Under the pieces are notes generated by a model that was not told where the DNA came from, did not search any database, and saw only the letters and a program-made list of their open reading frames with translations. Positions 44,689 through 53,551 of a stretch of 64,000 bases of DNA are shown here, in pieces. The stretch's first letter is position 1, and every line of letters begins with the position of its first letter. Made by a program: the position numbers and the translations under genes. This stretch comes from Cobetia amphilecti (GTDB taxonomy: Bacteria > Pseudomonadota > Gammaproteobacteria > Pseudomonadales > Halomonadaceae), in assembly GCF_030010415.1 (NCBI RefSeq), contig NZ_JASCSA010000010.1. One strand, written 5' to 3'.

Positions 44689-44714
44689 AAAAGCCACCCC
44701 GAAGGGTGGCTTTT
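44689..44714. terminator. Bidirectional terminator, activator gene / tRNA cluster
   Basis: AAAAGCCACCC pairs with GGGTGGCTTTT over the loop CGAA. It lies between the activator gene (plus) and the tRNA operon (minus). Confidence 0.85.
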
Positions 44715-44761
44715 CTGTTGGCTGCCGAATTCATCCTGCGACTTCATCAGCTAGCCAGAAT

Positions 44762-44836
44762 TGGCTGGGGTACCAGGACTCGAACCTGGGAATGCCGATA
44801 CCAAAAACCGGTGCCTTACCACTTGGCTATACCCCA
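44762..44836 (-). tRNA. tRNA-Gln (anticodon TTG), last of the cluster
   Basis: 75 nt including encoded CCA. The acceptor reads TGGGGTA at the 5' end, the anticodon loop is TTTTGGT with anticodon TTG, and the T arm contains GGTTCGAATCC. It is the same sequence as the copy at 45118. Confidence 0.95.
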
Positions 44837-44839
44837 ATT

Positions 44840-44915
44840 TGGTGGCCAGAGACGGAATCGAACCGCCGACACGGGGATTTTCAATCCCCTGCTCTACCAA
44901 CTGAGCTATCTGGCC
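44840..44915 (-). tRNA. tRNA-Phe (anticodon GAA), second copy
   Basis: 76 nt including encoded CCA. D arm TAGCTCAGTTGGTAGAGC, anticodon stem GGGGATTGAAAATCCCC with GAA, T arm GGTTCGATTCC. It matches the copy at 45198. Confidence 0.95.
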
Positions 44916-44992
44916 AACCTGAAGACACAAAAAAAGCCGCCAAGGCGACCTCTATATCGTGTGTTCTTCGCTCATCTACAGAAGCCTGAAGA

Positions 44993-45068
<76 letters not shown>

Positions 45069-45117
45069 ACAAAGAACTCATGATATGAGTCTTCTTACTA
45101 CGTTACTGCATGTCAGC

Positions 45118-45192
45118 TGGCTGGGGTACCAGGACTCGAACCTGGGAATGCCGATACCAAAAACCGGTGCCTTACCACTTGGCTATACCCCA
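45118..45192 (-). tRNA. tRNA-Gln (anticodon TTG), first copy
   Basis: 75 nt including encoded CCA, identical over the tRNA to the copy at 44762. It lies 5 bases downstream of the first tRNA-Phe. Confidence 0.95.
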
Positions 45193-45197
45193 ACACT

Positions 45198-45273
45198 TGG
45201 TGGCCAGAGACGGAATCGAACCGCCGACACGGGGATTTTCAATCCCCTGCTCTACCAACTGAGCTATCTGGCC
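45198..45273 (-). tRNA. tRNA-Phe (anticodon GAA), first copy
   Basis: 76 nt including encoded CCA, first in the transcription order Phe-Gln-Thr-Phe-Gln. The anticodon GAA is in TTGAAAA of the anticodon loop. Confidence 0.95.
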
Positions 45274-45377
45274 CTTGCCAACGAGGACGTATTAAATAGA
45301 AAACCTTTCCCGACGTCAACCCTTGCTTATCAAGAATTTGGCGTCGTAATTCGCCTTCCGCCGTCCTCGCCGTCCAC

Positions 45378-45689
45378 TCAGACTTCGTAGCCCTGTCCGC
45401 CCTGCGATTCACCCTTGGCGGCGGCGTCCGTCGGCACGAAACCTTCGGCCTGGTCCGTCTCCTGGTTGTTGAAGAAGCGATCCATCTGCTCCATCAGATA
45501 GCGACGGCTGTCGGCATCCATCATGTTGAGATGCTTCTCATTGATCAGACGCGTCTGCAGCGCCTGCCACTCTTCCCATGCCTGCTTCGAGACGTTGGAC
45601 CAGATGTCCTGGCCCTTCTCGCCCGGCAGCGGCGGAAAATCGAGACCCGGCAGGTCCTGGTCATACTTGCGGCAATGTACGGTGCGCAT
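45378..45689 (-). CDS. yggX: Oxidative damage protection protein YggX
   Basis: YggX is a small cytosolic protein that protects iron-sulfur clusters and takes part in iron trafficking; it is often co-transcribed with mutY. The 103-residue protein shows MRTVHCRKYDQDLPGLDFPP with the conserved Cys6, GQDIWSNVSKQAWEEWQALQ, and LINEKHLNMMDADSRRYLME. A C-terminal extension of about 12 residues (DAAAKGESQGGQGYEV) goes beyond the usual 90. It lies 138 bases after mutY. Confidence 0.94.
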   Translation of the reverse strand: MRTVHCRKYDQDLPGLDFPPLPGEKGQDIWSNVSKQAWEEWQALQTRLINEKHLNMMDADSRRYLMEQMDRFFNNQETDQAEGFVPTDAAAKGESQGGQGYEV

Positions 45690-45827
45690 GGGTAACTCCG
45701 TAAGAGAACTGGATGTCAGTGTGGATGAGCGTCGAGCCTTCGCCAGACGCCTTTACTGTTGCCTCATTCTCGCACGCTTGAGCCGCTTTGCCCCAGACGT
45801 GCGGCCGATGCCGACACCGACAAGGCC

Positions 45828-47000
45828 TCACAGGCCGAACAGATCATCCGTGCAGCGCGCCAGCAGCGCCTTGACCGGCGCCGGCAGGCCCACGGCGTCC
45901 GGCGCGGCAGGGTCGACGAAGCGGCGGTCGGCGGCTGACTCGTTGACGCTCCCGGCCGCTTGAGCTGGCACAAGCCCTGCCTCCCCCAGCTGTACCGGCT
46001 GCGGCGTGATGGTCAGCCGGAAGTGGCTGAAGACATGCTCGAAACTCGCCAGTGGCGCCTCCAGATGGGCGCCGCGGGCTTCGCGAGCGACCCATTCCCG
46101 CGCGGCCTCGCGGTCCTCGACCAGTGGCGGCGCCCACAGGCCGCCCCAGATGCCCGTCGGCGGACGGCGCTCCAGCAGGATCTTCCCCGCCGCATCACTG
46201 ACCAGCAACATCAGCGTCTGACGCGTCGGAATGGTCTTCTTGGGCTTGCTCTCGGGGAAGCGCTTCTCTTCGCCACGCGCATGCGCCACGCAGACCTCCT
46301 CGAAGGGGCAACGCGCGCAATCCGGCTTGCTGCCGCGCGTGCACAGGGTGGCCCCGAGATCCATCATCGCCTGGGTCCAGTCCGCCAGCCGCACCTGCGG
46401 CGTGTAGCGCTCCGCCAGCGTCCACAGCTTGCGCTCCACCGCCGGACGGCCCGGCCAGCCCTCCACGGCATGCAGGCGAGCCAGCACGCGCTTGACGTTG
46501 CCATCGAGAATCGGCGCCCGCTGTCCGGTGCTGATACTGATGATCGCCCCGGCGGTCGAACGCCCGATACCCGGCAAGGCCGACAGTGCCTCGACACTCT
46601 CGACCGGGAAGGCGCCGTCGTGCTCATTCACGACCTGCTGAGCGGCCTTGTGCAGATTGCGCGCCCTCGCGTAGTAGCCAAGGCCCGTCCACAGGTGCAG
46701 CACATCGTCGATATCCGCCGCCGCCAGCGCCGCGACATCCGGGAAGCGCTCCATGAAGCGGGCATAGTACGGCAACACCGTCGCGACCTGGGTCTGCTGG
46801 AGCATGATCTCCGAGACCCACACGCGATACGGCGTGGTGTTCTCCTGCCAGGGCAGGTGCTTGCGGCCATGCTCATCGAACCAGTCGAACACGCGCGCCT
46901 GAAACGCCTCGGGGCTCAGGGCGATGTCTTCGAAGTCGGGTGTGGCGTGGCACTCGGGAGCTGTCACGTCTGGCGTGGCAGCAGTGTCAGGTCGCGCCAT
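45828..47000 (-). CDS. mutY: A/G-specific adenine glycosylase MutY
   Basis: MutY removes adenine mispaired with 8-oxoguanine. The 390-residue protein has LPWQENTTPYRVWVSEIMLQ with the catalytic Glu region, the helix-hairpin-helix LPGIGRSTAGAIISIS with the conserved ILDGNVKRVL Asp, a [4Fe-4S] site, and a C-terminal NUDIX-like recognition domain (LLERRPPTGIWGGLWAPPL, FEHVFSHFRLTI). In the cluster site there are seven residues between the first two cysteines (CTRGSKPDC) where E. coli has six. The start at 47000 follows GAGGAAG; ATGs at 47024 and 47036 are alternatives. It forms the asmA-mutY-yggX series. Confidence 0.95.
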   Translation of the reverse strand: MARPDTAATPDVTAPECHATPDFEDIALSPEAFQARVFDWFDEHGRKHLPWQENTTPYRVWVSEIMLQQTQVATVLPYYARFMERFPDVAALAAADIDDVLHLWTGLGYYARARNLHKAAQQVVNEHDGAFPVESVEALSALPGIGRSTAGAIISISTGQRAPILDGNVKRVLARLHAVEGWPGRPAVERKLWTLAERYTPQVRLADWTQAMMDLGATLCTRGSKPDCARCPFEEVCVAHARGEEKRFPESKPKKTIPTRQTLMLLVSDAAGKILLERRPPTGIWGGLWAPPLVEDREAAREWVAREARGAHLEAPLASFEHVFSHFRLTITPQPVQLGEAGLVPAQAAGSVNESAADRRFVDPAAPDAVGLPAPVKALLARCTDDLFGL

Positions 47001-47110
47001 CAAAACTTCCTCTGCTCGCGCCATGGTCGACGCCATGGCCTGGGCTCAAACGGCAGCACGCCAGCCCCGAGGAGCTGGCGTGCCGGTCTTGCTGCGAAGG
47101 GAGCGCGTGA

Positions 47111-49504
47111 TCAGTTGAACAGTCCCTGAATCGCGCCCTTCAGCTTGTCGCTGGCGCCTTCGCCCAGCTTGTCGTCGATCTTCTTGCGGGTATCTTCGTC
47201 GAGCTTCTCATCCAGCTTCTCGCTGACCTTCTCGCCCGCCTTGCGCTTGGCTTCATCCTTGGCCAGTTCCGCTGCGGCACTCTGGAAGCCCTTCTGATCG
47301 AAGCCACACCACTCGCCCGGCTCACCGCTCAGGTTGCCCTGACACTGCACCGGGAAGCGCAGCTTGATCAGACGCGGATTGACCTCACAGGCCGCGTCAT
47401 CCGCGCCCTCGATGAAGCGCGCCGCCACGTTGTAGTCGAAGGCCTCGGTCGGCAGGTTGAGCTGGCCCTTGCCGTCCAGCGCGATGCCCGGGATCGCCAG
47501 GGCGAGATCCTGATTGCTGATCACGCCATTGGTGACCGTGAAGCTGCCCTGCGCGCGCTCCAGCGGCGTATTGGCCTTCCACTCGCGCGAGGAGGTCTTG
47601 CCACTCAGCGTCGCCACGGCAGTGCACATCTCCCTGGAGATATTGACGTCGAGCACCTCGCCATTGCGAATCTCGAAGTTGCCCTTGCCGTTCAGATTGC
47701 GCTTGATGCTGTCGATCTGATTGGTGCTGGTGGTGTAGTCACCATTGAGCGTCAGGCGACCGCGCAGGATGTCCTTCTGCTCCGGCGCCAGCGCCTTGAG
47801 GAACGGCGCGATATCCAGATTGGTCAGCTTCTCGCCGAAGCTCATGCTCAGCGGTGTCTTGCGGCTGTCGATGCGTGCATTGGCCGCCAGCGAGCCGCCA
47901 TAGAGGCTGGCCGTCAGGCTATCGAGCTGCTGCACACCCGGCTGACCGGACAGCTTGGCGGTCACCTTGCTCATCTCGAGACCCGAGGCGATCAGCGTGC
48001 CGATATCCAGCTGCCCCTGAAGGCCCAGCGTCTTGAGCAATGCCACCGGCAGCAACTCCGCGTCGCCATCGGCCGCATAGACCGGCGCGATCACGCCCGC
48101 CGTGAGCGCTTCCCCCAGGCTTGCCGTCTTCTCGTCTGCGCCTGCCGGTGCCAGGTAGTCATCGAGATTGAGCGCGTCGACATCCAGATCGAAGGTGATC
48201 TGCGAGGCATCGAAGGACGAGCCGAGGCGCCCATTGATGGTGGTGTCATCCAGCGCCATCACCAGGTTGGTCAGCTGCACCTGCGACATGTCGCCCTTGA
48301 ACGGGCTGGAGAAGGCCAGCGAGGTCAGCGCACTGCTCTTGGCGGTCTGCGGCGCTTCCATGCCGACACGCGTCATCCACGCCTTGGGCGACAGCGGTGC
48401 CAGCTTGAACTGACCGCTATAGCTGAGCGCATCGCCGGTGATGTCCTTGGCCTTGAGCGCCCCGCTGAGGCGCAGGTCACTGCCGGAGGTCAGCAGCAGG
48501 TTCTCGAGATTCGCCGTGCCCGCCGCCAGGTCCGCTTCGGCACCGAAGGTGGCTTTCAGCGGCAGGGCCTTGTCACCCAGCGCGGCCTGATGGAGCGTCG
48601 CGTCAAGCTCGGCGCCATCGGCCAGATACAGCTGCTTGTCGGTATCCAGCGTCAGGGTGTCGATGTCCAGCGCCACGCTCTGGTCCTTGTCACCCAGCGA
48701 CGGCATGCGCGTGGTGGTATCCAGGCTCACGCCGGTCAGCACATGACGGCCGCCCTGCAGGTCCAGCGCCACCTTGCCATCGAGGCTGACGGTGCTCTGA
48801 AGCTCCGGCTCACGCCCATCGGCCACGAACGACAGCTCGACCGGGAAGGCCTTGTCGGGGCTGACGTTGGAGGAGGTCAACGCCACGTCGTTGAGCGTCA
48901 TGTCGAGCCCGCTGGCCGCGTCCTGATAGGCGATCTGACCATTGGTGACCTGCACCGAGGCGATATCGAGATTGACCGCCATGCTGCCGGCGCCATTCTG
49001 CACCGACGGCGTCGTGTCATCCGCCAGCGCCACACCGGCGCTCTTGGCCGGCGGCAGCGCTTCTTCCGCCGCGCCACTGTCGGCGGCCGTCGCCGCATGC
49101 TCGAGCAGGCTTTCCCAGTTGCCACGCCCCTGTGCATCACGCTCGAGCGCCAGCTTGAGGCCGTCGAGGAAGACGCCTTCGACTTCGACCTCACCGCTCA
49201 GCAGCGGCGTGAAGGACACGCCGACTTCCGCGCGGGTAAAGGAGGCAAACGGTGACTGGTCACGCTCCTGCTCCGGCAGCCAGGCTTCGGCGTCCTCGAC
49301 GCTGACGCCAAGACGCGGATAGAAGGACCAGTCCAGCGGGCCGTTCAGGGCCAGTTCCAGCCCCGCCTGGTCCTTGACCGCCTTGACCAGTCGCGGCTTG
49401 AGATCATTCGGATCGAGGAAGGTGGTGACATAGATCACCCCTGCCACGACCACCAACGCCAGTACTCCGACGATGGCCAGCAAGGCTCTGAACAGTGCTT
49501 TCAT
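47111..49504 (-). CDS. AsmA family protein
   Basis: AsmA-like proteins are inner-membrane-anchored bridge-type proteins facing the periplasm, implicated in phospholipid and outer-membrane homeostasis. The 797-residue protein has one N-terminal membrane segment (LLAIVGVLALVVVAGVIYV), the family start DPNDLKPRLVKAVKDQAGLEL and GPLDWSFYPRLGVSVEDAEAW, a long beta-rich body, and the C-terminal AsmA domain (LTLNGDYTTSTNQIDSIKRN, NGKGNFEIRNGEVLDVNI). The final 70 residues are charged and Lys/Asp/Glu-rich (KAGEKVSEKLDEKLDEDTRK), probably helical, and end with AIQGLFN. Confidence 0.92.
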   Translation of the reverse strand: MKALFRALLAIVGVLALVVVAGVIYVTTFLDPNDLKPRLVKAVKDQAGLELALNGPLDWSFYPRLGVSVEDAEAWLPEQERDQSPFASFTRAEVGVSFTPLLSGEVEVEGVFLDGLKLALERDAQGRGNWESLLEHAATAADSGAAEEALPPAKSAGVALADDTTPSVQNGAGSMAVNLDIASVQVTNGQIAYQDAASGLDMTLNDVALTSSNVSPDKAFPVELSFVADGREPELQSTVSLDGKVALDLQGGRHVLTGVSLDTTTRMPSLGDKDQSVALDIDTLTLDTDKQLYLADGAELDATLHQAALGDKALPLKATFGAEADLAAGTANLENLLLTSGSDLRLSGALKAKDITGDALSYSGQFKLAPLSPKAWMTRVGMEAPQTAKSSALTSLAFSSPFKGDMSQVQLTNLVMALDDTTINGRLGSSFDASQITFDLDVDALNLDDYLAPAGADEKTASLGEALTAGVIAPVYAADGDAELLPVALLKTLGLQGQLDIGTLIASGLEMSKVTAKLSGQPGVQQLDSLTASLYGGSLAANARIDSRKTPLSMSFGEKLTNLDIAPFLKALAPEQKDILRGRLTLNGDYTTSTNQIDSIKRNLNGKGNFEIRNGEVLDVNISREMCTAVATLSGKTSSREWKANTPLERAQGSFTVTNGVISNQDLALAIPGIALDGKGQLNLPTEAFDYNVAARFIEGADDAACEVNPRLIKLRFPVQCQGNLSGEPGEWCGFDQKGFQSAAAELAKDEAKRKAGEKVSEKLDEKLDEDTRKKIDDKLGEGASDKLKGAIQGLFN

Positions 49505-49744
49505 CTGCGTCCTCCCTTTGACACGATGAGAATTGCTACGGTGCCCTCACTCCAGAGGGCAGCACATGGAATGGCGCTGGGGACTCATGACATCAGGCGA
49601 TGCCCTTTCTCCCGCTCATCATCTAGCTCGAGCGCTGCGCGCCATCCTCCCGCACAGCGAGACAGCCTCAAGACAACATCGATGATGACACAGCCGGTGG
49701 ACAGGTCGCGTTGACGTCAGTTCCGCATCCGGCAACGACTGAGT

Positions 49745-50179
49745 TCACTCCTGCGCCAGCACGAAGCCGTCGCGGGCGGGGTCTCGCACATAGCCGAGAC
49801 GTGATACCAGCAGCTCGTCGGCCAGGGTCAATCCCTGACTCGGCACGACCAGCAGACGCTGGGCACTGGCCGCTTCCAGCGACAGCAGCGCCATCAGGCG
49901 CGTACCGACACCGCGTCGACGCGTGCTCTTGCGCACGCAGCAATGGCTGATCTTCCAGGCATCGCCTTCATCCTCGCAGAGTAGCGCGCCGATATGACGA
50001 TCGTTGAAGAAGGCGCTGCAGAAGCGGTGTCCCGCGGCGAGATTGGCCTGAATGAAGTCATCCGGGGCGAGCGGGAGACGCTCACTGGGGGCTTCGTGAT
50101 AGATACGCGACAGATCGATACGGACTTGCTCATCGGTTTGCCAGCGTGCGTGATCGATCATCTGAAGAGTGACCGGCAT
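49745..50179 (-). CDS. GNAT-fold protein, PanM/PanZ-like
   Basis: The 144-residue protein has the GNAT acetyl-CoA loop in CVRKSTRRRGVGTRLMALL and the N-terminal EQVRIDLSRIYHEAP, which recalls the PanM/PanZ group that binds acetyl-CoA and promotes PanD maturation. The match is from memory, so a generic N-acetyltransferase remains possible. The ATG at 50179 follows GAGGA; an upstream in-frame start at 50230 is less likely. It stands alone, divergent from hisB. Confidence 0.7.
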   Translation of the reverse strand: MPVTLQMIDHARWQTDEQVRIDLSRIYHEAPSERLPLAPDDFIQANLAAGHRFCSAFFNDRHIGALLCEDEGDAWKISHCCVRKSTRRRGVGTRLMALLSLEAASAQRLLVVPSQGLTLADELLVSRLGYVRDPARDGFVLAQE

Positions 50180-50490
50180 GGTGAGATCCTCGCCCGCGAT
50201 ATGAATGCCCGCCATTGTAGCGGATGCCATTGTCCTTTCTCTATAATGACGGGTCGGGCAGGCACAAAGACGACGCGCCTGCCGCCGATCAAGCGCCCCG
50301 CCGACGGCTCTCTGCCGTCGTCAATGCCCTGATCACGATTTCGATTGCGACATCACATGACAATAACCACATGATGCGCACTTCCCGGCCGGACTGGACA
50401 CACGCCTCTCTTACTAAAGGCCCCAGACTGCGCCCAGACCCCATCGGCCCCGAAGCCGCTGATGGCGTCACCGACCGCTGGAGAGACATC
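50180..50490. other. Divergent promoter region before hisB
   Basis: About 311 bases between the GNAT gene and hisB. The hisB frame is open back to 50224, but the extension has no HisB similarity. TTGTCC and TATAAT (50227-50246, spacing near 10-12) are present, but the spacing is too short for a normal sigma-70 promoter. I see no attenuator-like His run. Confidence 0.4.
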
Positions 50491-51084
50491 ATGGTAGAGC
50501 GTATCGCCGAAGTTCATCGCAACACCTCGGAAACCAAGATCCGGGTCCGCATCAATCTGGACGGTGAAGGCAAGCTGAGCGCCAACACTGGCGTGCCCTT
50601 CCTCGAACACATGATGGACCAGATCGCCCGTCACGGCGTGATCGACATCGAGGTCGACTGCGATGGCGACCTGCATATCGATGACCACCACACCGTCGAG
50701 GACATCGGCATCACCCTGGGTCAGGCCTTCGCGCAGGCGCTGGGCAACAAGGCCGGCATCCGCCGTTACGGCCATGCCTATGTACCGCTGGATGAAGCCC
50801 TGTCTCGCGTGGTGATCGACTTCTCCGGTCGTCCGGGCCTGTTCATGCAGTGCGAGTTCACCCGCGGCAACATCGGTCGCTTCGATACCCAGCTGTTCTG
50901 GGAATTCTTCCAGGGCTTCGTCAATCACGCTGGCGCCACCCTGCATATCGACAACCTCAAGGGCTTCAATGCCCACCACCAGGCCGAGACCATCTTCAAG
51001 GCCTTCGGTCGTGCCGTGCGCATGGCGGTGGAAGAGGACGAGCGCATGGGAGGCCGTATCGCCTCCACCAAGGGCTCGCTGTAA
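50491..51084 (+). CDS. hisB: Imidazoleglycerol-phosphate dehydratase
   Basis: HisB catalyses the sixth step of histidine synthesis. This is the monofunctional 197-residue form, without the phosphatase domain found in E. coli. Metal-binding and signature motifs are FLEHMMDQIARHG, DDHHTVEDIGI, RYGHAYVPLDEALSR and NAHHQAETIFKAFGRA. GGAGAG precedes the ATG at 50491. It leads the hisB-hisH-hisA-hisF run. Confidence 0.96.
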   Translation: MVERIAEVHRNTSETKIRVRINLDGEGKLSANTGVPFLEHMMDQIARHGVIDIEVDCDGDLHIDDHHTVEDIGITLGQAFAQALGNKAGIRRYGHAYVPLDEALSRVVIDFSGRPGLFMQCEFTRGNIGRFDTQLFWEFFQGFVNHAGATLHIDNLKGFNAHHQAETIFKAFGRAVRMAVEEDERMGGRIASTKGSL

Positions 51085-51154
51085 ACGAATGATCCGGGCG
51101 CCAGACGCCTGACATCCAGCGCCGGAGCCTGCCTCCGGCCTTCGGGAGAAAGAC

Positions 51155-51796
51155 ATGACGATTGCCGTCATCGACTATGGTATGGGCAACCTGCACTCCG
51201 TCGCCAAGGCGCTTGAGCACGTGGCTGACGAGAATGTCGTGATCACCAGCGACCCGCGCGCCATCCGCGGCGCCACCCGCGTGGTGCTGCCCGGCCAGGG
51301 CGCCATCCGTGACTGCATGGGCGAGCTTGAACGCGCCGAGCTGCGCGGTCTGGTCGGCGAGCTGCTGAGCAACCACAGCAAGCCGCTGCTGGGCGTGTGC
51401 GTCGGTCAGCAGATGCTGATGGAGCGCAGCGAAGAGAACGGTGGCATCGATTGCCTCGCCTACTTCAAGGGCGACGTGAAACGCTTCGATGACCAGCAGC
51501 TGGACGAGCACGGCCAGCGCCTCAAGGTGCCGCACATGGGCTGGAACCATGTCGCGCACACCCAGGGCCACGCGCTGTGGGAAGGCATCGAGGACAACTC
51601 GCGCTTCTACTTCGTACACAGCTTCTATGTGTCGGCCAGCGAACGCTCCAAGGTCTACGGTGCCACGCACTACGCCGGTGCCGAGGCGCACGTCGCCATC
51701 GGTGAGGGCAGCCTGTTCGCGGTGCAGTTCCACCCGGAGAAGAGCGCGGCCGCCGGCCTCAAGCTGCTCGAGAACTTCGTCCGCTGGCAGCCCTGA
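51155..51796 (+). CDS. hisH: Imidazole glycerol phosphate synthase subunit HisH
   Basis: HisH is the glutaminase subunit that supplies ammonia to HisF. The 213-residue protein has AVIDYGMGNLHSV at the start, the nucleophile elbow LLGVCVGQQMLME and the FHPEKSAAAGL His-Glu pair. GGGAGAAAG precedes the ATG at 51155. It lies 70 bases after hisB. Confidence 0.96.
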   Translation: MTIAVIDYGMGNLHSVAKALEHVADENVVITSDPRAIRGATRVVLPGQGAIRDCMGELERAELRGLVGELLSNHSKPLLGVCVGQQMLMERSEENGGIDCLAYFKGDVKRFDDQQLDEHGQRLKVPHMGWNHVAHTQGHALWEGIEDNSRFYFVHSFYVSASERSKVYGATHYAGAEAHVAIGEGSLFAVQFHPEKSAAAGLKLLENFVRWQP

Positions 51797-51911
51797 AGGC
51801 TCGCCCGCGTGACCCTCGGCGTCTGTCTCGCGTGACGAACGCCGATACATCCGCCTTCGATATACCGACGACAATACAGGCGTGCCAAGACACGCCGAGA
51901 GGACACCCGAC

Positions 51912-52658
51912 ATGCTGGTAATCCCCGCGATCGATCTCAAGGACGGTCAGTGCGTACGCCTGAAGCAAGGCCGCATGGAAGACTCCACCAACTACGGCGA
52001 TGACCCGCTGGCCATGGCCGCGCGCTGGGTCGAGGCCGGTGGCCGTCGTCTGCATCTGGTCGATCTCAACGGTGCCTTCGAAGGCAAGCCGGTCAATGGC
52101 GACGCCGTGACACGCATCGCCCGCGCCTACCCGGAGCTGCCGATCCAGATCGGTGGTGGCATCCGTGATGCCGCGACCATCGAGCACTATCTGGAAGCCG
52201 GCGTCGGTCAGGTCATCATCGGCACCAAGGCCGTGAAGGAACCGGCCTTCGTCGCCGAGATGTGCCGCGCCTTCCCGGGCCGCATCATCGTCGGTCTCGA
52301 CGCGCGTGACGGCTTCGTGGCCACCGATGGCTGGGCCGAAGTCTCCACCATCAAGGCCACCGAGCTGGCCAAGCGCTTCGCCAACGACGGCGTGTCCTCC
52401 ATCGTCTACACCGACATCGCCCGCGACGGCATGATGCAGGGCGTCAACATCGAAGCCACCGTGGCACTGGCCCGCGAAGGCGGTATCCCGGTGATCGCGT
52501 CCGGCGGCGTGACCAACCTGGATGACATCCGTGGCCTGGCCGAAGTGGCCGATCAGGGCATCCTCGGTGCCATCACCGGCCGCGCCATCTATGAAGGCAG
52601 CCTGGATATCGCCGAAGCGCAGGCGCTGTCCGACTCCATCACCGGCCGCAAGGCCTGA
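51912..52658 (+). CDS. hisA: ProFAR isomerase
   Basis: HisA isomerises the ProFAR aminoaldose in histidine synthesis. The 248-residue (beta-alpha)8 barrel has the catalytic Asp in IPAIDLKDGQCVRLKQG, phosphate sites IGGGIRDAATIEHYL and SGGVTNLDDIRGL, and the second acidic site in YTDIARDGMMQG. The ATG at 51912 gives the conserved MLVIPAIDL N-terminus. Confidence 0.96.
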   Translation: MLVIPAIDLKDGQCVRLKQGRMEDSTNYGDDPLAMAARWVEAGGRRLHLVDLNGAFEGKPVNGDAVTRIARAYPELPIQIGGGIRDAATIEHYLEAGVGQVIIGTKAVKEPAFVAEMCRAFPGRIIVGLDARDGFVATDGWAEVSTIKATELAKRFANDGVSSIVYTDIARDGMMQGVNIEATVALAREGGIPVIASGGVTNLDDIRGLAEVADQGILGAITGRAIYEGSLDIAEAQALSDSITGRKA

Positions 52659-52669
52659 GGGGAGCGATC

Positions 52670-53443
52670 ATGGCACTCGCCAAACGCATCATCCCGTGTC
52701 TGGACGTCGACGCCGGTCGTGTCGTGAAGGGCGTCAACTTCGTCGGTATCCGCGATGCCGGTGACCCGGTCGAGGTCGCCAAGCGCTACAACGAGCAAGG
52801 CGCCGACGAGATCACCTTCCTCGACATCACCGCCAGCGTCGACAACCGTGGCACCACGGTCGACATGGTCTCGCGCATCGCCGGTGAGGTGTTCATCCCG
52901 CTGACGGTGGGGGGCGGCATCCGCACCTGTGAAGACATTCGCACCATGCTGAATGCCGGCGCGGACAAGGTCTCGATCAACACCGCGGCCGTGTTCAACC
53001 CGGACTTCGTGCGTGAAGCCGCGGAACGCTTCGGCAGCCAGTGCATCGTGGTCGCCATCGACGCCAAGCGCGTCAGCCAGGACGGCGAGACACCGCGCTG
53101 GGAGATCTTTACCCACGGTGGCCGCAAGCCGACCGGACTCGACGCCGTCGAGTGGGCGAAGAAGATGGTCGAGCTGGGCGCCGGCGAGCTGCTGCTGACC
53201 AGCATGGACCGCGATGGCACCAAGGCCGGTTTCGATCTCGGTGTGACACGCGCCATCTCCGACGCCGTCAGCGTGCCGGTGATCGCCTCCGGCGGCGTCG
53301 GCACCCTCGACCATCTGGTGGATGGCGTGCTCGAAGGCGGTGCGGATGCGGTGCTGGCCGCCAGCATCTTCCACTTCGCCGAGTACACGATCCCCCAGGC
53401 CAAGGCGCATATGGCCGCACGCGGTATCGAGATGCGCCTGTAA
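52670..53443 (+). CDS. hisF: Imidazole glycerol phosphate synthase subunit HisF
   Basis: HisF is the cyclase subunit that, with HisH, makes imidazole glycerol phosphate and AICAR. The 257-residue barrel has the catalytic Asp11 in IIPCLDVDAGRVVKGVNF, the second Asp in IVVAIDAKRV, and phosphate loops GGGIRTCEDIR and ASGGVGTLDHLVDG. It follows hisA by 11 bases and ends the run with a strong terminator. Confidence 0.97.
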   Translation: MALAKRIIPCLDVDAGRVVKGVNFVGIRDAGDPVEVAKRYNEQGADEITFLDITASVDNRGTTVDMVSRIAGEVFIPLTVGGGIRTCEDIRTMLNAGADKVSINTAAVFNPDFVREAAERFGSQCIVVAIDAKRVSQDGETPRWEIFTHGGRKPTGLDAVEWAKKMVELGAGELLLTSMDRDGTKAGFDLGVTRAISDAVSVPVIASGGVGTLDHLVDGVLEGGADAVLAASIFHFAEYTIPQAKAHMAARGIEMRL

Positions 53444-53475
53444 GCGCAGCCGCAGGTAGTTCAGGCAGAAACGCG

Positions 53476-53510
53476 AACGCCGCCATTTCCTCAGGGAATG
53501 GCGGCGTTCT
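53476..53510 (+). terminator. Terminator of hisBHAF
   Basis: GAACGCCGCCATT pairs with AATGGCGGCGTTC over a 9-nt loop, followed by TTGTCT. Confidence 0.88.
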
Positions 53511-53551
53511 TGTCTGCAGAGACGCAACTTCGGCTCAGGCGAGAACAGCGC

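Noticed and set aside
45964..45980. GG-N10-GC sigma-54-like sequence (TGGCACAAGCCCTGC)
   Set aside because: It lies inside mutY and points to no gene start on the plus strand; expected by chance in GC-rich DNA.
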